Part shown: positions 52,496 through 62,622 of the stretch, piece by piece
Layout of the letters: each line of letters starts with the position of its first letter
Numbering within the stretch: position 1 is the first letter of the stretch
NCBI RefSeq assembly: GCF_029338255.1
Contig: NZ_CP119787.1
Coordinates: 2,170,001 to 2,234,000, forward strand
DNA length: 64,000 nucleotides
Direction of reading: 5' to 3'
DNA from: Haloarcula halobia
GTDB lineage: Archaea > Halobacteriota > Halobacteria > Halobacteriales > Haloarculaceae
Translations under genes and position numbers: made by a program
The notes under the pieces: model-generated
Told to the model about the DNA's origin: nothing
Databases searched by the model: none
The model's input: only the letters and a program-made list of their open reading frames with translations

Positions 52496-52867
52496 CGGGT
52501 CGGCGACGTCACCGTCCACGTCCGCGGGGCCGACGCCTTCGCGGCCATCGGCGAGGAGTTCGACATCGACCTGGGCGTGCTCGCCTTCGGCACCGTCGGC
52601 CGCATCCACCACAGCGAGGACGGCGAGACCAGGCCGACGAAGTGGTACATGTCCGAGAACGAGGTCGTCGAAGCCGCGAACGACCTCCGGCTCGACCGGC
52701 TGCTGCCCACGCACTTCGACATGTGGAAGGGCGTCACCGGTGACCCGAAGGGCCTGCACGAACACGCCGCGTCCTACGAGTACCCCCGGACCCTGGAGGT
52801 CGTCAGCGTCGGGGACCGGGTCGACCTGGGCGCCCCGGGCGTCGTCCCGCCGTCGACGAACCGCTGA
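52496..52867 (+). pseudogene. C-terminal remnant of a UlaG-like MBL-fold lactonase
   Basis: The frame begins right after the binding-protein stop with RVGDVTVHVRGADAFAAIGEEFDIDLGVLAFGTVG. It continues WYMSENEVVEAANDLRLDRLLPTHFDMWKG...LEVVSVGDRVDLGAPG. This is the second half of a UlaG-type metallo-beta-lactamase-fold lactonase, including the late histidine (PTHFD). The HxHxDH half and start codon are missing. An ATG-like start inside (52577) could give at most a dead fragment. MBL-fold lactonases are reported for haloarchaeal pentose oxidation, so its loss may have been compensated by the other lactonases here. Confidence 0.75.
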
Positions 52868-52868
52868 C

Positions 52869-53951
52869 CTATCGGAGGTCGACCGCGCGCCCGTCGGCCG
52901 CGGCCTCGTAGACGCCCTTGAGCGTCCGCATGTCGACGAGTCCGTGCTCGCCGTCGGCGTAGGGCGCCTCGCCGGTCAGCAGGCAGTGCGAGAAGTACTC
53001 GAACTCCTCTTCCATCTGGTCTATCTGCTCGAAGGCGACGTCCACGTCGGACCCCCCGTGGGAGACGTGGAGCTCTCGCTCGTCCCACGGATAGAAGGCC
53101 GGTTCGACGCGCACCTCTCCCTCGGTGCCGGTCACTCTGATGTGACTCGCCATGGTCGCGTTCTGACTGGCCGTACAGAGGCCGAAGGTGTGGTCGGGGA
53201 AATCGACCTGGAAGGCGGCGTGTTCGTCGGGTACGTCGTCGAACTCCTCCTGGACGGAGGCGACCGAGCCCTGGACGCGCACCGGATCGGCGTCGAGCAG
53301 GAACCGGGCGGTGTTCAGCGAGTAGATGCCGATGTCCATCGCCGCACACCCGCCCGAGAGCTCCCAGTCGAGACGCCACTGGTCGGGGTCGGGGACGAGC
53401 TCGAGGATGGGTTCGGTCATGTTGCCGTGGACGAACACCGGGTCGCCGATGTATCCCGCGTCGATGAGATCACGCGCCCGCCGCACGGCGGGTTCGGTGT
53501 GCATCCGGTAGGCGATCATCAGCGTGACGTCGTGCTCGTTGCAGGCGGCGACCATCTGCTCGGCCCGGTCGACGGTCGCCTCCATCGGTTTCTCACAGAG
53601 GACGTCCTTCCCGAGTTCGGCAGCGCTCTCGACGAACGGGAGGTGCCGGGCGTTCGGCGTGACGACGTAGACGGCGTCGTAGGCGTCGCTGGCGGCACCG
53701 TCGTGGAACTCCTCGTACGTGATGGCGTGCTCGACGGTCTCGGCGTCGGCGGCGACTGACCCGGCTTTCGCCCGGTCGCCACTGACCAGCACCGTCGTCT
53801 CACAGAGGTCGCCGGCGGCGACGGCCGGCATCGCCTGTTCGCGGGTCCACCAGCCGAGCCCCACCATCGCGAACCTGACGGGGTCGTCGGTCTCGGTCAG
53901 GTCTTGCCAGTCGCGGCTGTCGAAGTCCTCGGTGAGTGCGGAAAGCTCCAT
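52869..53951 (-). CDS. Gfo6-like D-xylose 1-dehydrogenase (Gfo/Idh/MocA family)
   Basis: A 360-residue enzyme with Rossmann start [18 protein letters not shown], the EKP motif in [14 protein letters not shown], the substrate segment [18 protein letters not shown] and [22 protein letters not shown] with the catalytic D-x3-Y-like set. The '[11 protein letters not shown]' start is characteristic of the NADP-dependent xylose/glucose dehydrogenases of Haloarcula and Haloferax (Gfo6/XacA). It would oxidise D-xylose or a related aldose to the lactone, the first step of the oxidative pathway. It converges with the MBL remnant at a distance of one base. Confidence 0.85.
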   Translation of the reverse strand: MELSALTEDFDSRDWQDLTETDDPVRFAMVGLGWWTREQAMPAVAAGDLCETTVLVSGDRAKAGSVAADAETVEHAITYEEFHDGAASDAYDAVYVVTPNARHLPFVESAAELGKDVLCEKPMEATVDRAEQMVAACNEHDVTLMIAYRMHTEPAVRRARDLIDAGYIGDPVFVHGNMTEPILELVPDPDQWRLDWELSGGCAAMDIGIYSLNTARFLLDADPVRVQGSVASVQEEFDDVPDEHAAFQVDFPDHTFGLCTASQNATMASHIRVTGTEGEVRVEPAFYPWDERELHVSHGGSDVDVAFEQIDQMEEEFEYFSHCLLTGEAPYADGEHGLVDMRTLKGVYEAAADGRAVDLR

Positions 53952-54112
53952 ACCGGCCGTTCGACCGCGTTCCAGAAAGAACTACTGGCGCTCACCGCCC
54001 ACTCAGGCGACGGCGTCGTGAGCGCGTCGCGGGGACCGACCGTCCACGCCGAGGGCGTCGTCGAGATTCGCCCGGGGAGGCCGCTGGGCCCTCGGCCCGG
54101 CCGAATTCGTGC

Positions 54113-54868
54113 TCACGAGTACGCCATGTTGATCTCGACGACGTTGGCCGCCGAGAGCAGCAGTTCGGGGAGCTCCTCGTGGAACATGTCGCCCTTGATG
54201 CGCGTCGTCGGGCCGGAGACGCTGAGCGCGGCCACCACGCCGTCGGTGACGACGGGCGCGGCGACACACCGGAGGCCGGGAAGGCGTTCCTCCCGGTCGT
54301 ATGCGTACCCACGCTCGCGGACCGTCTCGAGTTCCCCCTTCAGCTCGTCGGGGTCGGTGATGGTGTTCTCCGTCCGCTGGGGCATCCCGTGTTCGTCGAG
54401 TATCTCGTCGACACGGGACTCGGGCAGTTCGGCCAGTATCGCCTTCCCGAGCGCCGTGCAGTGGAGGTAGACCCGCTTGCCCGCGTACGTGTCGACGTTG
54501 ACCGCCTGCTGGCCCTCGTGTCGGGTGATGTAGACGCCCTGACCGTGTTCCTCGACGGCGGCGTTGACCATCTCGCCGGTCTTCTCGGCGAGCGTCTCGG
54601 TTTCGGGGCGGACCGTCTCGTAGATGTCCATCCGGTTGCGCGTGAACTCCCCGAGTTCGAGGAACCGGAGCCCGACGCTGTAGGTGTCGCCCTCTTTGAG
54701 CACGTACCGCTCCTCCAGCAGCGTCTGGAGGTGGTTGTGGACGGTGCTCTTGGGGATGTCCAGCTCGCTCGCGACGGCCGTCACGCCGGCCCCGTCCAGT
54801 CGTTTCAGGACCTCGATGATGCGGAACGACGTCCGTGTCGCGTTGACGGTGTTCGCCTGGGAGGACAT
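54113..54868 (-). CDS. IclR-family regulator, likely of the sugar island
   Basis: A 251-residue protein. A winged helix at residues 10-70 (SFRIIEVLKRLDGAGVTAVASELDIPKSTVHNHL in pieces) and an IclR effector domain with GKRVYLHCTALGKAILAELPE and GLRCVAAPVVTDGVVAALSVSGP. IclR proteins bind sugar-acid intermediates and repress or activate catabolic genes; XacR of Haloferax pentose catabolism is of this family. An imperfect palindrome just upstream of its own TATA box suggests autoregulation. Confidence 0.9.
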   Translation of the reverse strand: MSSQANTVNATRTSFRIIEVLKRLDGAGVTAVASELDIPKSTVHNHLQTLLEERYVLKEGDTYSVGLRFLELGEFTRNRMDIYETVRPETETLAEKTGEMVNAAVEEHGQGVYITRHEGQQAVNVDTYAGKRVYLHCTALGKAILAELPESRVDEILDEHGMPQRTENTITDPDELKGELETVRERGYAYDREERLPGLRCVAAPVVTDGVVAALSVSGPTTRIKGDMFHEELPELLLSAANVVEINMAYS

Positions 54869-54888
54869 ATTGAACCATACAGGAGCCC

Positions 54889-54897
54889 GGTACTTAA
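54889..54897 (-). promoter_or_regulatory. TATA box of the IclR gene
   Basis: The minus strand reads GTTAAGTAC, 21-29 nt before the ATG at 54868. Confidence 0.5.
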
Positions 54898-54899
54898 CT

Positions 54900-54916
54900 G
54901 TTCAGTCCGTCCGAAC
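54900..54916. promoter_or_regulatory. Candidate IclR operator
   Basis: GTTCAGTCCGTCCGAAC: inverted GTTC/GAAC arms around 9 bases, lying directly upstream of the IclR TATA box, at the position where the TFB-recognition element sits. Binding there would block or recruit TFB. Confidence 0.4.
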
Positions 54917-54943
54917 GGGTTATCAACCCAGGCGAACGGTGGC

Positions 54944-55912
54944 TCACTCCCACGGGATGTCGTCGTGGAACTCCCGTATCTCCTCGAGGCCGGTCAGCGC
55001 GGAGACGGCGCCCGGTCGGGTCGTCGCGACGGCGCCGGCGGCGTTCGCGAGACCGAGCAGTCGCTCCGGGTCCCGGACGCCGCTGGTGAGCGACGCGATG
55101 AAGCCCGCGAGGAAGACGTCGCCCGCTCCCGTCGCGTCCACGGTGTCGACGTCGTACCCGGGGTGTTCGACCAGGCCCGGAACCGGACTCTCGTCCGTCC
55201 CGAAACAGATCGCGCCGTCGCTGCCCCGCGTCAGGACCACCGTGTGTGGACCGAGCGCGGTCACCGCCTCCGCGACAGCGGCGGGGTCGTCGTCATCGAA
55301 CCCGGCGGGGCCGAGGTCCTCGGCGGAGGCCTTCAGGACGTCGACGTTCCCGAGAGCGCCCCGGACGACGGCGGCGTACTCCTGACGACTGTGCCACATC
55401 TCCGGTCGCCAGTTGGGGTCGAGCGAGACCGTCGCCGTCCCCGAGGCCCGTTCTTGCAGGTCCAGCGTGGCGGTGCGACTCGACTCGACGCTGAGTGTGA
55501 CACCGGTCGTGTGGACCCAGTCCGTCTCGGCGAGCGTCGCGTCGGGCACTTCCCCCGCCTGCATCCGCGTGTCGGCGCCGTCGCCCCGGTAGAAGTTGAA
55601 CGAACGGTCGCCGTCGGCGTCGTGGGAGACGACGGCCAGCGTGGTCCGCGCGTCGGGGTCGGTGACGACGTGCGTGGGCGGGATCGCCGAGTCGTAGAGG
55701 TGGCCACGGAGGAAGGTGCCGAAGTCGTCGTCGGCGAGTCGCGTCCAGAACGTCGGCGAGACGCCGAGTCGATCGAGTGCGAGCGCCACGTTCGCCCCCG
55801 ACCCGCCGAAGTTCGGTGTGTAGCCCCCCGCTTCGCCGGGCGGCCCCGGTTCGTCCGGGAGCAAGTCGACGAGCGTGTCGCCAGCGACCAGAACGGTTCC
55901 GTCTTCGGCCAT
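54944..55912 (-). CDS. PfkB-family carbohydrate kinase
   Basis: A 322-residue ribokinase-fold kinase: N-terminal sugar-binding strand PNFGGSGANVALALDRLG and C-terminal anion hole DATGAGDVFLAGF with the catalytic aspartate. Fructokinase, KDG kinase and ribokinase share this build, so the substrate is inferred from context: 2-keto-3-deoxy acid or a ketose. A further in-frame extension to 56650 overlaps the aldolase gene and is not coding. It lies 53 bp after the aldolase on the same strand. Confidence 0.88.
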   Translation of the reverse strand: MAEDGTVLVAGDTLVDLLPDEPGPPGEAGGYTPNFGGSGANVALALDRLGVSPTFWTRLADDDFGTFLRGHLYDSAIPPTHVVTDPDARTTLAVVSHDADGDRSFNFYRGDGADTRMQAGEVPDATLAETDWVHTTGVTLSVESSRTATLDLQERASGTATVSLDPNWRPEMWHSRQEYAAVVRGALGNVDVLKASAEDLGPAGFDDDDPAAVAEAVTALGPHTVVLTRGSDGAICFGTDESPVPGLVEHPGYDVDTVDATGAGDVFLAGFIASLTSGVRDPERLLGLANAAGAVATTRPGAVSALTGLEEIREFHDDIPWE

Positions 55913-55965
55913 ACCGCCACTGTCGCCCCCGTGGTACTTATAGCATGTCGCGCGAGCGACGACCG

Positions 55966-56622
55966 TCAGTCCTCGATTGGACTGCCCCGGTCGCCCCAGG
56001 CCTCGTCGAACCCCGCGATACCCGCCTCGGTCTTCGGGTGGTCGACGTGCGCTTCGAGCAGGGCTGGGCCCATCGTGATGGCGTCGATGCCGGCCTCGTA
56101 CAGCGCCGTGGCCTGAGTCGTGTTGCGGACGCTCGCCGCGAGGACGTCCGTGTCGAACCCCTGGCGGTCGAAGGTCCGCTGCATCCGGGTGACCGTCGCG
56201 AGGCCGTCGGCGCCCGCGTCGTCCAGTCGGCCGACGTACGGGGCGACGAAGTCCGCGTCGTTCTTCGCGGCCAGCATCGCCTGCTCGATGGAGAAGACGA
56301 CTGTCAGTCCAGCGGGGACACCCTGGGAGCGAACGCGAGCGAGCGCCTCGACCCCGGCCCGATTGGCCGGAATCTTCACGACCACGTCGTCGGCCCACTC
56401 CTGGTACCGGTGGGCCTGCTCGACCATCTCGTCGGCCGAGTCCGCGATGACCTGCGCGAAGACGGGTCCGTCGGTCACGGCGGCGACGTCGGTGACGGCC
56501 TCGCGGTAGGAGCGTCCCGACGCCGCGACGATTGACGGGTTGGTCGTGACGCCGTCGACGACGCCGAGCGCGTCGCCGGCGCGAATCTGCTCGACGTCTG
56601 CCGTATCGAGGTAGAGTTTCAT
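55966..56622 (-). CDS. Transaldolase-like fructose-6-phosphate aldolase (FSA/TalC type)
   Basis: A 218-residue short transaldolase-family protein: MKLYLDTADVEQIRAGDALG, GVTTNPSIVAASGRS, the Schiff-base lysine in DDVVVKIPANRAG and FVAPYVGRLDDAG. These features and the short length match FSA/TalC, which cleave or form a C-C bond with dihydroxyacetone or transfer it. It is adjacent to the PfkB kinase and SDR, suggesting a kinase-aldolase branch that feeds triose pools. Confidence 0.88.
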   Translation of the reverse strand: MKLYLDTADVEQIRAGDALGVVDGVTTNPSIVAASGRSYREAVTDVAAVTDGPVFAQVIADSADEMVEQAHRYQEWADDVVVKIPANRAGVEALARVRSQGVPAGLTVVFSIEQAMLAAKNDADFVAPYVGRLDDAGADGLATVTRMQRTFDRQGFDTDVLAASVRNTTQATALYEAGIDAITMGPALLEAHVDHPKTEAGIAGFDEAWGDRGSPIED

Positions 56623-56674
56623 TCGACCAGTCCTGGGCGGGCGGGTTCAAAGAAGGTATCGCCTGCCCCCGACG

Positions 56675-57451
56675 TCAGCGGCCGGCGCTGTACCCGCCGT
56701 CGACGAGCAGCTGGGCGCCCGTGATCCAGGCGGCCTCGTCCGAACAGAAAAACCGGACGGCGTTGCCGACGTCTGCCGGTTCGCCCAGGCGCGAGAGGGG
56801 TGTCTTCGCGGCTTCGCGCTGCTGTGTCGCCTCGTCGTTTATGTCCTGCATCGGCGTCTTGACCACCCCCGGGAGGACGGTGTTGACCGTCGTCCCCGCC
56901 TCGGCGGCCTCGAGGGCCAGCTCCCGCGTGAGATTGACCAGCGCGGCCTTCGTCGCCGCGTAGGGCGCGCCGCCCCCGCCGAAGTGGGCGTTGACGCTCG
57001 AGACGTTCACGATTCGGCCCGACGGTGCCTCGTCGAGATACGGCATGGCGTACTTCGCCGTGGTGAACGCGCCGGTGAGGTTCACCCCGAGGACCTCGTA
57101 CCACTCGTCGAGCGAGATCTCCTGTGTGGTGCCCGGGATCTGGATGCCGGCGTTGTTCACGAGGATGTCGAGGCGGTCGAACCGGTCCAGCGTGTCGGCG
57201 ACGAGTTCGAGGACGTCGCCCTCGTGGCTGACGTCGGTCTCGACGAACAGCGACTCGACGCCGTGCTCGTCGGCGACCAGCTCGTCGGTGGGGACGGACA
57301 CGTCCGTCTCGAAGTACTGCCCCTGCTTCGGGGCGCGGCGAACGTCGGCGACGACGACGTTGGCCCCGGCTGTGGCCAACCGGTCAGCGATGCCGCGTCC
57401 GATACCGCTCGACCCGCCCGTGACGATGGCCGTCCGGCCGTCGAGTGCCAT
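56675..57451 (-). CDS. SDR-family oxidoreductase
   Basis: A 258-residue classical SDR: TGGSSGIGRGIADRL, an aspartate after VVVA (ADVRRAP), which favours NAD+, NNAGIQIPG, active-site serine in VNVSSVNAHFG, YAATK and the end GAQLLVDGGYSAG. The start at 57451 (MALDGRTAIVTGG) fits. It differs from the SDR at 46510 in cofactor preference. It would oxidise a sugar or a 3-deoxy-keto acid, as 2-keto-3-deoxy-rhamnonate/fuconate dehydrogenases do, but this is inference. Confidence 0.88.
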   Translation of the reverse strand: MALDGRTAIVTGGSSGIGRGIADRLATAGANVVVADVRRAPKQGQYFETDVSVPTDELVADEHGVESLFVETDVSHEGDVLELVADTLDRFDRLDILVNNAGIQIPGTTQEISLDEWYEVLGVNLTGAFTTAKYAMPYLDEAPSGRIVNVSSVNAHFGGGGAPYAATKAALVNLTRELALEAAEAGTTVNTVLPGVVKTPMQDINDEATQQREAAKTPLSRLGEPADVGNAVRFFCSDEAAWITGAQLLVDGGYSAGR

Positions 57452-57580
57452 ACTGGACCTGTGGTACCGACTCACAAGACCATTGTGGCTCCGCGGACGA
57501 GCGGCATCGATCGGCACATCCGTCAGATATTAAATCGAGCATAGAACTTTCGATAGGTGAAATCAGCGTACTTCATAAAC

Positions 57581-57590
57581 TTTTATATTA
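57581..57590 (+). promoter_or_regulatory. TATA box of the system 2 transporter operon
   Basis: TTTTATATTA lies 24-33 nt before the ATG at 57614; near consensus. Confidence 0.7.
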
Positions 57591-57613
57591 ATTGGACCAG
57601 AAGCGTAGTTCGC

Positions 57614-58747
57614 ATGGTAGACACCAACAGGCGTTCGTTCCTGAAAGCGACGGGCGCAGCGGTCAGTGCAACGGCGATTGCTGGGTGTTCCGCCGGCCCT
57701 GGGGGCGGGAGCAACACGCTCGAGAAAGTCGGGATGTCGGCGTACGTCCGCGGTGGTTCGTGGATCACAGCCTACATCGAAGCCGCCGAGTTCTACGCCG
57801 AGGACCTCGGCATCGAACTCGAGGTCCGGCCGAACCAGCAGAGCGCACAGAAACAGGTCCAGGACATCCGAGACTTCACGAACGGGGACCACGACGCCAT
57901 CCTCGTCGGCGTCTGGTCGACCGGTGCCGCGGAGGGCGCCATCAACCAGGCCATGGAGCAGGGGACGCCGGTGTTCGCGACGAACGCCGACACCTCGAGT
58001 TCGGAGATTCCGCTCTACGTCGGGTTCAGTAACTACGACGGCGGCGCGTCCTCGGCCGAACAGATGGTCGCGGCCCTCGAAGAGCAGTACCCGGACAAGG
58101 ACACCTGGCGCGTCCTCAACGTCCGGGGCGTCCAGGGCAACCAGTCGGCCAACCAGCGCTCACAGGGCTTCCTCGACGTGATGGCGGAGAACGACCGCGT
58201 CGAGGTCGTCCAGACGTTAAACGGGGAGTACGCCCGCGACGTCGCCCAGTCGACGGTCCAGCAGTGGATCAACGCCAACGGGCGCGTCGACGGCATCTAC
58301 TCCGGGAACCTCTCGATGGGGTTAGGCGTCGTCCAGGCGCTGCGGAACCAGGACATACTCGTGCCGAAAGGCGAGGACGGGCACGTGGTCCTGACCCAGA
58401 TGGACGGCAGTCCGGAAGTGAACCCGCTCGTCGGGGAGGGCATGATCGACGCGGCTGTCGACCAGCCCAACTACTTCTACAATCCCATCGCGATGCAGTA
58501 CATGAAACAGTACGTCGAGGCGGGCAACGACGACAGCGTCATCCCGGAAGTCGACTCGGAGGTCACCGCGGACGACCTCACCATCGAATCCGGCCAGCAC
58601 AAGGGCGTCGAGATGTGGTCCGAGCCCATCTGGGAGCCCGGCATCATGCGCGAGCAGAACGGGCACCCATGGTTCCGAACCAACAGCGTCGTCATCACCC
58701 AGGAGAACTACGACCAGCCGTTCCTCTGGGGCAACGTCTGGGGCTGA
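57614..58747 (+). CDS. Tat-exported sugar-binding lipoprotein (system 2)
   Basis: A 377-residue CUT2 binding protein with signal RRSFLKATGAA and lipobox IAGC, followed by only a short linker (unlike system 1). The binding domain reads VGMSAYVRGGSWITAYIEAAEFYAED, ILVGVWSTGAAEGAINQAME, GTPVFATNADTSS and NVRGVQGNQSANQRSQGF. First gene of a four-gene plus-strand unit with permease, ATPase and lactonase. Sugar specificity is unknown; the sequence is clearly divergent from the system 1 protein, so it probably binds another sugar. Confidence 0.92.
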   Translation: MVDTNRRSFLKATGAAVSATAIAGCSAGPGGGSNTLEKVGMSAYVRGGSWITAYIEAAEFYAEDLGIELEVRPNQQSAQKQVQDIRDFTNGDHDAILVGVWSTGAAEGAINQAMEQGTPVFATNADTSSSEIPLYVGFSNYDGGASSAEQMVAALEEQYPDKDTWRVLNVRGVQGNQSANQRSQGFLDVMAENDRVEVVQTLNGEYARDVAQSTVQQWINANGRVDGIYSGNLSMGLGVVQALRNQDILVPKGEDGHVVLTQMDGSPEVNPLVGEGMIDAAVDQPNYFYNPIAMQYMKQYVEAGNDDSVIPEVDSEVTADDLTIESGQHKGVEMWSEPIWEPGIMREQNGHPWFRTNSVVITQENYDQPFLWGNVWG

Positions 58748-58783
58748 ACCGACCCAGGACTATCTTCAGTACTCCACCACATC

Positions 58784-59796
58784 ATGTCTACCGAAGAAGG
58801 ATTCTTGAGTAGCCGTTTCGGCGACACGGACGACGCCGTACTGACGCTGTTGGACAACATGATCTGGCCGATTCTGGGCCTCGTCATCCTGGGGGTCCTC
58901 GTCTTCGTCCCCCAGACGCTCCGGAACGTCCGGTCGGTCCAGCTGCTGCTGTGGGCCGCCGTCCCGCTTGGCCTGCTGGTGCTGGCCGAGAGCCTCTGTC
59001 TGCTCTCGGGACACTTCGACCTCTCTATCGGGTCGATCGCGGGCTTCTCGGCGATGTTCACCGGGATGTTGCTCGGGACCTGTCCGAGCTGCTGGAACGT
59101 CGTCTCGAGTCCGTGGATCGGGTTCGGTATCATCCTCGGCGCGGGCGCACTCATCGGCCTGGCCAACGGGGTGATGATCGCTCGCGTCGGCCTGAACCCG
59201 TTCCTGCAGACGCTGGCCTTCCTCATCATCTTCGAGGGGGCGAAGACAGCGATGCAGACCCAGCCGGTCACAGGGCTGCCGGCGCTGTACCTGGACATCG
59301 GCGGCACGCCGAACTTCGCCATCGGGGTCCTGCTGGTCGCGTTCCTCGCGTTCGGGCTCCTCATGCGGTTCTCGCGGTTCGGCCAGGCCGTCTACGCGCT
59401 CGGGAGCTCCGAGAAATCGGCCCGTGAGGTCGGCATCGACACCTCGCGGCTCATCATCGTCATCTACACCATCAGCGGCGTGCTCTCGGCTATCGCGGGC
59501 CTGATGTTGACCGGTTTCGTCGGCGTCGTGCCGCCACTCATCGGCGAGGGGCTGGTGTTCCAGGCGTTCGCCGGCGCCGTCATCGGCGGCATCAGCCTGT
59601 TCGGTGGCCGCGGGAAGATCACGGGCGCGCTGGGTGGGGTCATCCTCATCCAGCTGGTCCAGTCGGCACTGAACAACAGCACCGCGGTCGGCGCGACGGA
59701 GATACAGATGATAAACGGGTTCGTCCTGCTCGTCGCCATCCTGCTGTACAGCACGCAGAGCAAGATCAGGTCTCGCATCCTCGCGAGTGGTTCGGT

Positions 59797-59800
<4 letters not shown>
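58784..59800 (+). CDS. Sugar ABC transporter permease (system 2)
   Basis: A 338-residue BPD_transp_2 permease with about ten helices: LLVLAESLCLLSGHFDLSIGSIAGFSAMFTG carries the typical 'GxxDLSxGS' loop, the coupling segment is FGQAVYALGSSEKSAREVGIDT and the end is FAGAVIGGISLFGGRGKITGALGG. Overlaps the ATPase by 4 bases (ATGA), so the two are translationally coupled. Confidence 0.92.
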
Positions 59801-60630
<830 letters not shown>

Positions 60631-60642
60631 CCCCCGCCACCT

Positions 60643-60652
60643 ATTCTTAAGT
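60643..60652 (+). promoter_or_regulatory. TATA-like element of the SMP-30 gene
   Basis: ATTCTTAAGT lies 24-33 nt before the ATG at 60676, so the lactonase can be transcribed apart from the transporter genes. Confidence 0.5.
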
Positions 60653-60675
60653 CACCGTCAGTCGAATCCCCGTCC

Positions 60676-61572
60676 ATGACAGACCCATCCATAGTCGTCG
60701 ACGTCGCCTGTGAAACGGGCGAAGGACCACTCTGGCACCCCGACGAGGGGCGTCTCTACTGGGCCGACATCCCCCGTGGGCGCATCTACCGTCACGACCC
60801 GGATTCGGGCGACCACGAACTCGTCTACGAGGACGAGACAGAGCGCATCGGCGGATTCACGTTCCAGGAAGACGGCTCGCTGCTGCTGTTCCAGGAGGCG
60901 GGGGCCGTCCGCCGTCTCGACCGGGCCGACGGGGGCGTCCGGACGGTGGTCGACCCGGACCCCGACCGCTTCCACGAGCGGTTCAACGACGTCATCGCCG
61001 ACCCGGAGGGGCGCGTGTTCGCGGGCGTGATGCCCGACACGGAACGGGACCGCCCCGGCCAGCTGTACCGCCTCGACACCGACGGTACCTTCGAACTCGT
61101 CCGGGAGGCGTGTACGCTCCCCAACGGGATGGGATTCACGCCCGACCGGTCGCAGTTTTACTTCACCGATACCGGCCTCGTCGACCCGGACAACCCGGGA
61201 TACATCTACCGCTACGACTACGACGTGGCGACCGGGGCGATATCGGACCCCGAGGTGGTCGTCGAGTGCGACGAGTTCGACGGCTACCCGGACGGGATGA
61301 CCGTCGACGAGACGGGGGCCGTCTGGTCGGCGTTCTGGGACGGCAACGCGCTCCACCGGTTCTCGGCCGAGGGGAGCCACGAGGAGGCGGTCGAGTTCGA
61401 CCCGCGGAAGGTGTCGTCGCTGACCTTCGGCGGCCCGGACTACGAGACGGCGTACGTCACGACGGCCTGCGTCAAGACGCGCGAGACAGAGGGCGAGGGC
61501 GCGGGGAGCCTCTACACCGTCGACCTCGGCGTGGGCGGCGTCCCCGAGTTCCGCTCTGCCATCGAGGGCTGA
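60676..61572 (+). CDS. SMP-30/gluconolactonase-family sugar lactonase
   Basis: A 298-residue six-bladed propeller: CETGEGPLWHPDEGRLYW gives the metal-binding glutamate, RFNDVIADPEGRVFAG and LPNGMGFTPD the asparagines and YPDGMTVDETGAVW the aspartate. These are the calcium/zinc ligands of SMP-30 lactonases. It would hydrolyse an aldonolactone made by the dehydrogenases here. It is one of two intact lactonase candidates in the island. Confidence 0.9.
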   Translation: MTDPSIVVDVACETGEGPLWHPDEGRLYWADIPRGRIYRHDPDSGDHELVYEDETERIGGFTFQEDGSLLLFQEAGAVRRLDRADGGVRTVVDPDPDRFHERFNDVIADPEGRVFAGVMPDTERDRPGQLYRLDTDGTFELVREACTLPNGMGFTPDRSQFYFTDTGLVDPDNPGYIYRYDYDVATGAISDPEVVVECDEFDGYPDGMTVDETGAVWSAFWDGNALHRFSAEGSHEEAVEFDPRKVSSLTFGGPDYETAYVTTACVKTRETEGEGAGSLYTVDLGVGGVPEFRSAIEG

Positions 61573-61573
61573 C

Positions 61574-62542
61574 TTACCGGTCGGCCTGGACCTGTTCCCG
61601 CAGTCCGCGCATGTAACCGATTGCGAACAGTCGGCCGAGCGTGTGGTAACCCGGGTTCGAGTTGTCCTCGCCGGCCATCGTCGGGACGTGGTCGGGCCGC
61701 ATCGGGACGTCGTCGCCGACGTGTTCCTCGTGGGCGCGCATCGCCGCCAGCATGTCGGTCTGCCCCTCGTCGTGCCACGTCTCGACGAAGTGGTCGGCGT
61801 CGCCACGGATGTCGCGGAAGTGGACGAAGTGGATGCGGTCGCCGAAGTGCTCGATGGCCGCGGGGACGTCCGTCTCCATCGCCGCGAAGTTACCCTGACA
61901 GAACGTGATGCCGTTGTGCTCGCTCTCGTAGGCGTCGAGCACGCGGTCGTAGGCGTCGACGCTCCGGATGATTCGGGGGACGCCACGGAGTTCCTCGCGC
62001 GGCGGGTCGTCCGGGTGGAGCGCGAGTTTCACGCCGGCCTCCTCGGCGACGGGCGTGACCTCCTGCAGGAAGTACTCCAGGGCCTCCCAGAGGTCCTCGT
62101 GGGTCGCACTGGCCGCGTCCGACGGCGGCCCGCCCTGGACCTTCGCGTTGTCGAACTCGGTCGTGTACGAGCCGCCGCGCGATTCGACGTGGGCGGCGGT
62201 CCGGGCCCACCGCACGCCGGCCATCCAGTCGTAGGCGACGACGGGGATGCCCACCTCGCCGCAGGCCCGGAGGAACCGCTTGAACGTCTCGATGTCCTCG
62301 TCACGTCCGTCCCGGCCGAGTCTGACCCGGTCGGAGATGGGGACCGAGCCCTCCAGGACCGAGAACTCGAGACCCGCGTCGGTGAGCCAGTTGTCGAGAC
62401 CCAGGAGGTCGTCGTACGACCAGTGTATCCGGCCGTCGCCGATCTCGAGTGGGTGGATGACGGTCTTGCGAACCCCCATCTGTTTCGCGAGCTGCCATCG
62501 TTCGTCCGGTTCTGGCGGCAATACGAGTGCTGGATCGACCAT
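61574..62542 (-). CDS. uxuA: Mannonate dehydratase (UxuA family)
   Basis: A 322-residue TIM-barrel enzyme, shorter than the roughly 390-residue bacterial form. Metal ligands and motifs: ITFCQGNFAAM (cysteine), HFVHFRDIRGD (histidine), WHDEGQTDM and VPMRPDHVPTMAGE near the end. UxuA dehydrates D-mannonate to 2-keto-3-deoxygluconate in glucuronate breakdown. UxaC and UxuB are not in the window, so it may serve a modified route or a different aldonate. It converges with the SMP-30 gene at one base. The start at 62542 is MVDPALVLPPEP. Confidence 0.88.
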   Translation of the reverse strand: MVDPALVLPPEPDERWQLAKQMGVRKTVIHPLEIGDGRIHWSYDDLLGLDNWLTDAGLEFSVLEGSVPISDRVRLGRDGRDEDIETFKRFLRACGEVGIPVVAYDWMAGVRWARTAAHVESRGGSYTTEFDNAKVQGGPPSDAASATHEDLWEALEYFLQEVTPVAEEAGVKLALHPDDPPREELRGVPRIIRSVDAYDRVLDAYESEHNGITFCQGNFAAMETDVPAAIEHFGDRIHFVHFRDIRGDADHFVETWHDEGQTDMLAAMRAHEEHVGDDVPMRPDHVPTMAGEDNSNPGYHTLGRLFAIGYMRGLREQVQADR

Positions 62543-62622
62543 ACCGGGGCTGGGAGTGGGGGTATTGTAAGTCTCACGGTGGGCCCGAAGACTCTTCGGC
62601 GGGGAAGCCCTCGCCCCCAAAT

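Noticed and set aside
51363-53984. Shared 10-mer TAGTTCTTTC near the starts of the system 1 binding protein and the xylose dehydrogenase
   Set aside because: A 10-base match is expected by chance in a window of this size, and the two copies sit at different distances and relative to different promoter elements.
54944-56650. 568-codon frame covering the PfkB kinase plus upstream DNA
   Set aside because: The upstream part is the wrong frame of the aldolase gene. The kinase starts at 55912.
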